In this document: piece after piece, positions 5,510 through 7,833 of the stretch
How positions within the stretch are numbered: position 1 is the first letter of the stretch
How the letters are laid out: each line of letters begins with the position of its first letter
Assembly (NCBI GenBank): GCA_016177145.1
Contig: JACOVV010000060.1
Location: 1 to 7,833 of the forward strand
From: Candidatus Omnitrophota bacterium
GTDB taxonomy: Bacteria; Omnitrophota; Gorgyraeia; JACOVV01
DNA length: 7,833 nucleotides
Reading direction: 5' to 3'
Program-made: the position numbers and the translations under genes
The notes under the pieces: generated by a model
What the model saw: only the letters and a program-made list of their open reading frames with translations
Databases searched by the model: none
Told to the model about the DNA's origin: nothing

Positions 5510-6678
5510 TTGGTAAACCCCTCTCTCTTTTCGTAATGTTCCTTATAAACCAGAATTCCTCCAGCGATCGCTTCTGCCAGGCGCTGGCGGTAACTCGCGG
5601 ACTGGAGTTTCTGCTCTTCCAGCGAATTTGAGAGAAAACCGGTTTCGATCAAAACAGCCGGCATCGTTGTTGACTTCAGGACGGCGAAACGGGCGCTCTT
5701 GGTCCCCCGATTGCGAATCCCCAGGCGGGTTTGAGCCGCTTTACAGATTTCCCGCGCCAGTTCTTCAGACTCGGCGCGGTTTTCGTTATTCATGATATCC
5801 CACAACGTGGCTTCCAGGGTTTGGTTCCTCTCTGAAAACGATTCTTCTTCAAGATCGAGGACGGCATTCTCCATTGCCGCGACGGCGCGGGCTTCGTCAT
5901 CAACGGCGTCCGACAGGTAATAGATTTCAAAGCCAGAGGCTGACCGGCTTTTGGATGAATTCGCATGAACACTGAGAAAGAAATCACTCTTATTCTCATT
6001 GGCAATCTGTGCGCGTCTCCCCAAAGAAACAAACTGATCTTTATCCCTTGTCATGACGATCTCAATTCCTTCTTTTACTAAGAGATCCCGAAGTCTTAAA
6101 GCAACATCCAGCACGATATCCTTTTCTTTAGAGCCTAATCTTCCTCTGGCGCCCGGATCTTTTCCGCCATGGCCGGGGTCAATGACAATCTTACGGATTT
6201 GAAATACTCCTTCTGCCGGAGGAGGCCCCCTTGAAACGTTGAGAGATTCCAACAACGGCATAGAGCCCTTTGGAAAAAAAATCAATCCGTTCTTGCCGCG
6301 AAGCGGTTCTGAGAGATACACCCTTTCGCCGCCCACCATTCCTATCCGGCTATCCAAGAGGAACTTTCCTTTGGCAGATTTTCCTTCAAGAGTAACGACA
6401 TTAACCACGGGGTCCCACTCCCATGGAATCTCCCTTGATTCACAATAAGAAATAAGCGAAACGTAATTTACGGGATCAAACCCGACTAGAGCCGTTGGTG
6501 TTTCCGTGAGAACCGACCGGTTGGAAGGGACGCAGCCCGAAAAGAGGAAAATGGATAGTGGAAAATGGATAGTGGATAAGACAAAAGATAAAAAGCGGAG
6601 AGTGAATCTAAAATTACGTTGTTTTTTCCACTTTCCACTTTCCACTTTCCACTCTCCGATTTTGATCAATGAAACCAT
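5506..6678 (-). CDS. N-acetylmuramoyl-L-alanine amidase (Amidase_3), putative lipoprotein
   Basis: Zinc amidase that cleaves the bond between N-acetylmuramic acid and L-alanine in peptidoglycan, probably in the periplasm. From ATG 6678 the protein has 390 residues. It has a basic n-region, a hydrophobic segment at about 25-46 and 'FSGC' with Cys49 as a likely lipidation site. Residues about 68-140 resemble a copper-amine-oxidase-N/stalk-like domain. The Amidase_3 domain runs from about 163: 'DPGHGG' (H170), 'KEKD' (E185), 'SVHANSS' (H238) and the catalytic glutamate in 'LIETGFLSN' (E345). The frame stays open to 6846, but that part is ssrA. ATG 6678 uses the tmRNA discriminator base as its A. 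A GTG at 6645 (codon 12) has GGAGAG 6 nt upstream, lies outside mature tmRNA and keeps the signal peptide; it may be the true start (379 residues). murI follows with a 4-nt overlap. Confidence 0.88.
   Translation of the reverse strand: MVSLIKIGEWKVESGKWKKQRNFRFTLRFLSFVLSTIHFPLSIFLFSGCVPSNRSVLTETPTALVGFDPVNYVSLISYCESREIPWEWDPVVNVVTLEGKSAKGKFLLDSRIGMVGGERVYLSEPLRGKNGLIFFPKGSMPLLESLNVSRGPPPAEGVFQIRKIVIDPGHGGKDPGARGRLGSKEKDIVLDVALRLRDLLVKEGIEIVMTRDKDQFVSLGRRAQIANENKSDFFLSVHANSSKSRSASGFEIYYLSDAVDDEARAVAAMENAVLDLEEESFSERNQTLEATLWDIMNNENRAESEELAREICKAAQTRLGIRNRGTKSARFAVLKSTTMPAVLIETGFLSNSLEEQKLQSASYRQRLAEAIAGGILVYKEHYEKREGFTN
5518..5525 (-). promoter_or_regulatory. Shine-Dalgarno of murI
   Basis: GAGAGGGG lies 8 nt before the TTG at 5509, inside the end of the amidase gene. 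It decides the unusual TTG start of murI. Confidence 0.65.
6547..6657. repeat. Inverted GGAAAGT/GGATAGT heptad arrays over the amidase signal peptide
   Basis: The plus strand carries two tandem copies of GGAAAATGGATAGT (6547-6560 and 6561-6574), and in opposite orientation four CCACTTT-type heptads (6628-6655). CGGAGAGTG (6596-6604) and CACTCTCCG (6650-6658) form a further 9-bp inverted pair. The arrays lie wholly inside the start region of the amidase gene, where one encodes GEWKVESGKWK and the other STIHFPLSIF. The same heptads occur upstream in queC. Confidence 0.75.
6652..6657 (-). promoter_or_regulatory. Candidate Shine-Dalgarno for a GTG start of the amidase
   Basis: GGAGAG lies 6 nt before the in-frame GTG at 6645-6643. 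Both sit in the heptad repeat. No comparable ribosome site precedes ATG 6678; the bases before it (CACCTCC) are the tmRNA acceptor strand. Confidence 0.45.
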
Positions 6679-7074
6679 GGAGGTGAGGGGAATCGAACCC
6701 CTGTCCTCAAAGCTCCTGGTAAAAACCGCTACATGCTTAGCCGAACTCTTATAGCTTCGCCCCAAAAGGCTTCTGTCCGGCGAGACGCCAACAGGACTAG
6801 CTTTTGTGAGACTGTCGGTCAATCCCCTAAAAGCGGAAGGGACCAACCCATCCTGCTGTCGACGTCTGACCTGGTCCCGCAGGCAAGACCAGCAGACGTC
6901 GCCGCGATTAAGCGGCGAGTGGCAATGCTACCATTGGACGAATGTCAATGGCTGGCATCACCGGCGTCAATTGTTCATCGACGTTTGTTTTTGTGTCAGG
7001 TTTTTACGAGGCCTCCTGACAACCTCGGCATGCTGCTTCTACTGGACTCCTTCGAGTCGAAGCCAGTCACCCCC
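6678..7074 (-). ncRNA. ssrA: tmRNA (transfer-messenger RNA)
   Basis: Rescues stalled ribosomes with SmpB by acting first as an alanyl-tRNA and then as a short message for a degradation tag. The 5' end GGGGGTG pairs with CACCTCC at the 3' end (one G-U pair), with discriminator A at 6678; CCA is not encoded. The T-arm AGGGG-TTCGATT-CCCCT and the conserved GGCTAAGCATGTAG segment identify the family. Pseudoknot 1 is visible as CGAGG (7027-7023) with CCTCG (7011-7007) and GTCAGG (7020-7015) with CCTGAC (7000-6995). Further stems include GACGTCTG/CAGACGTC. The tag frame ends VALPLAA then TAA (6910-6908). By alignment with the E. coli resume site it starts at ACA 6988 (TNVDEQ...), giving 26 residues. 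It lies 19 nt after smpB and has its own promoter. Confidence 0.96.
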
Positions 7075-7081
7075 GCTTATG

Positions 7082-7090
7082 ATTATATCA
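7082..7090 (-). promoter_or_regulatory. Extended -10 promoter of ssrA
   Basis: TGATATAAT (7090-7082) is a TGn-TATAAT extended -10. Seven nt separate it from the tmRNA 5' G at 7074, an almost ideal distance. No good -35 is present, which extended -10 promoters tolerate. It fits almost exactly in the 19-nt gap after the smpB stop. Confidence 0.7.
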
Positions 7091-7093
7091 CAA

Positions 7094-7576
7094 TCACTCT
7101 GATTTCTTCTTCTGCCGCTCCCCCAACGCCCTTTCTACTTCCCGCTGGATATCCCGTTTTTTGATATCCTCCCGGCGGTCGTACTCTCGCTTCCCCTTCC
7201 CTAACGCCACTTCTACCTTAGCGTATCCTCTTTTAAAATAAACCTTTAGCGGTACCAATGTGTATCCTTTTTGTTGAGTCAGTCCTACCAATCGCTTAAT
7301 TTCACTTTTGTTGAGCAATAATTTCCGTGTTCTGATTGGATCCACATTGAAGATATTCCCCTGTTCATACGGCGGAATATGCATGTGATAAAGATAAACT
7401 CCATTCCCCTCCACTCGGGCAAAACTGTCCGTAAGGCTCCCCCGCGATTGACGGAGAGATTTCACCTCGGTTCCGGTCAGCATGATACCCGCTTCAAAGC
7501 TCTCGGAGATCTCGTAATCCCTGCGGGCTTTGCGGTTGGTGATGATGATTTTAATTCCGGGAGTCTCTTTCTCCAT
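7094..7576 (-). CDS. smpB: SsrA-binding protein SmpB
   Basis: Small basic protein that binds the tRNA-like domain of tmRNA, mimics the missing anticodon arm and places tmRNA in stalled ribosomes. The 160-residue product has the family features in order: '[10 protein letters not shown]' (14-23), '[14 protein letters not shown]' (29-42), 'SLTDSFARV' (47-55), '[11 protein letters not shown]' (67-77), '[12 protein letters not shown]' (82-93), '[19 protein letters not shown]' (104-122) and '[17 protein letters not shown]' (126-142). It ends in a lysine-rich tail (RQKKKSE) of the kind that enters the mRNA channel. Its RNA partner ssrA starts 19 nt after the stop. No Shine-Dalgarno precedes ATG 7576, and a TATACT box 10 nt upstream suggests a leader of only a few bases. 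Confidence 0.96.
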   Translation of the reverse strand: MEKETPGIKIIITNRKARRDYEISESFEAGIMLTGTEVKSLRQSRGSLTDSFARVEGNGVYLYHMHIPPYEQGNIFNVDPIRTRKLLLNKSEIKRLVGLTQQKGYTLVPLKVYFKRGYAKVEVALGKGKREYDRREDIKKRDIQREVERALGERQKKKSE

Positions 7577-7586
7577 AATGGCGAAT

Positions 7587-7595
7587 AGTATAGCA
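7587..7595 (-). promoter_or_regulatory. Extended -10 promoter of smpB
   Basis: TGCTATACT (7595-7587) is an extended -10 ending 10 nt before the smpB ATG. Predicted start is near 7580, leaving roughly 3-5 nt of leader. Any -35 contact would fall at about 7610-7615, over the -35 of the opposite tRNA-Leu promoter. Confidence 0.5.
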
Positions 7596-7606
7596 TGGGA
7601 GATTCA

Positions 7607-7636
7607 TTGACATCTATAACCTTTGAAGGTTAAAAT
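7607..7636 (+). promoter_or_regulatory. Putative promoter of tRNA-Leu
   Basis: A consensus TTGACA (7607-7612), an 18-nt spacer and TAAAAT (7631-7636) point toward tRNA-Leu. Predicted start is near 7643, about 115 nt before the tRNA, with the inverted-repeat element lying in the transcribed leader. Confidence 0.55.
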
Positions 7637-7654
7637 AACGTCTCACAATATTGA

Positions 7655-7730
7655 GATTAGAAATTAGAGAGTAGCCCGCATTAGAAATTTTCACTCGAAT
7701 TTCTACTCTCAAATTTCTAATGCTCTAATC
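7655..7730. repeat. Nested inverted repeat built on ATTAGAAATT
   Basis: A 19-nt arm at 7656-7674 pairs with 7703-7721 at 18 of 19 positions. A second pairing, GCATTAGAAATTT (7678-7690) with 7711-7723, is perfect over 13 bp, and GATTAGA/TCTAATC (7655-7661, 7724-7730) closes the outside. The arms compete, so alternative hairpins can form. There is no coding potential. Confidence 0.7.
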
Positions 7731-7756
7731 AAATTTTGGCTGAGCCAAGATTTGAT
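7728..7756. repeat. 29-bp palindrome next to tRNA-Leu
   Basis: ATCAAATTTTGGCT (7728-7741) and AGCCAAGATTTGAT (7743-7756) are inverted with one mismatch around a single G. It ends one base before the mature tRNA-Leu 5' end. No T-run follows, so it is not a standard terminator. Confidence 0.65.
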
Positions 7757-7757
7757 T

Positions 7758-7833
7758 GCCGGGGTGGCGAAATGGCAGACGCGCAGGATTCAGAGTCCTG
7801 TGGCCGCAAGGTCGTGGGAGTTCAAATCTCCCC
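7758..7833 (+). tRNA. tRNA-Leu (anticodon CAG), 3' end cut by window
   Basis: The acceptor 5' strand GCCGGGG, D-arm, anticodon stem CAGGA/TCCTG with loop TTCAGAG, a class II variable arm (GGCCGCAAGGTC) and T-arm GGGAG-TTCAAAT-CTCCC are all present. The anticodon CAG (7791-7793) reads CUG. The long variable arm confirms leucine. Only the first base of the 3' acceptor strand is inside the window. Confidence 0.93.

Noticed and set aside
6547..6657. Heptad arrays as a CRISPR array
   Set aside because: The units are 7-14 nt with no unique spacers of 25-40 nt and no cas genes nearby.
6679..6846. N-terminal 56 residues of the amidase frame
   Set aside because: This stretch is the 3' part of ssrA; the open frame is a chance extension through a structured RNA.
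6733..7164. Plus-strand open frames across ssrA and the end of smpB
   Set aside because: They lie antisense to a clear tmRNA and SmpB, with no start signals or family features.

Overview
The window looks like chromosomal core DNA from a free-living diderm bacterium of moderate GC. It has a putative lipoprotein cell-wall amidase, an AsmA/TamB-type envelope protein, a complete trans-translation module and standard housekeeping enzymes. No phage, plasmid or transposase gene is visible. The dispersed short palindromes and GGAAAGT-type heptad repeats resemble repeats I associate with uncultivated candidate-phylum genomes (for example Omnitrophota-like). That lineage guess is weak; the tmRNA or a marker-protein tree would settle it.

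Layout. Positions 1-133 (minus) hold the N-terminus of an unrecognised membrane-anchored protein. A repeat-rich gap follows, then tRNA-Arg(UCU) and tRNA-Pro(UGG), both minus. A divergent promoter region separates them from a plus-strand AsmA-like gene (527-1942). From 7576 back to 1890 the minus strand carries one compact block: smpB, ssrA (tmRNA), an N-acetylmuramoyl-L-alanine amidase, murI, queC, queE, rph and rdgB. Junctions are short overlaps or gaps of 1-19 nt. The right end has a divergent promoter, a nested inverted-repeat element and a tRNA-Leu(CAG) cut by the window edge.

How the genes work together. smpB and ssrA make the two dedicated parts of ribosome rescue. The amidase and murI act at opposite ends of peptidoglycan metabolism (cleavage, and D-glutamate supply). 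queC and queE are consecutive steps to preQ0, the 7-deazaguanine precursor of queuosine. rph trims tRNA 3' ends and rdgB removes deaminated purine nucleotides. The block therefore mixes RNA quality control, tRNA maturation or modification, nucleotide sanitation and wall synthesis.

Most notable points: (1) the discriminator base of ssrA is also the A of the first post-tmRNA ATG of the amidase, so tmRNA 3' maturation would split that codon; (2) a GGAAAGT heptad repeat supplies a Shine-Dalgarno, a GTG start and much of the signal peptide of the same amidase; (3) a 29-bp palindrome sits in frame inside rdgB; (4) all three genes that head a transcription unit have a -10 box only 6-10 nt before the start codon, which suggests leaderless or near-leaderless mRNAs, while internal genes such as murI and rph have good Shine-Dalgarno sites.
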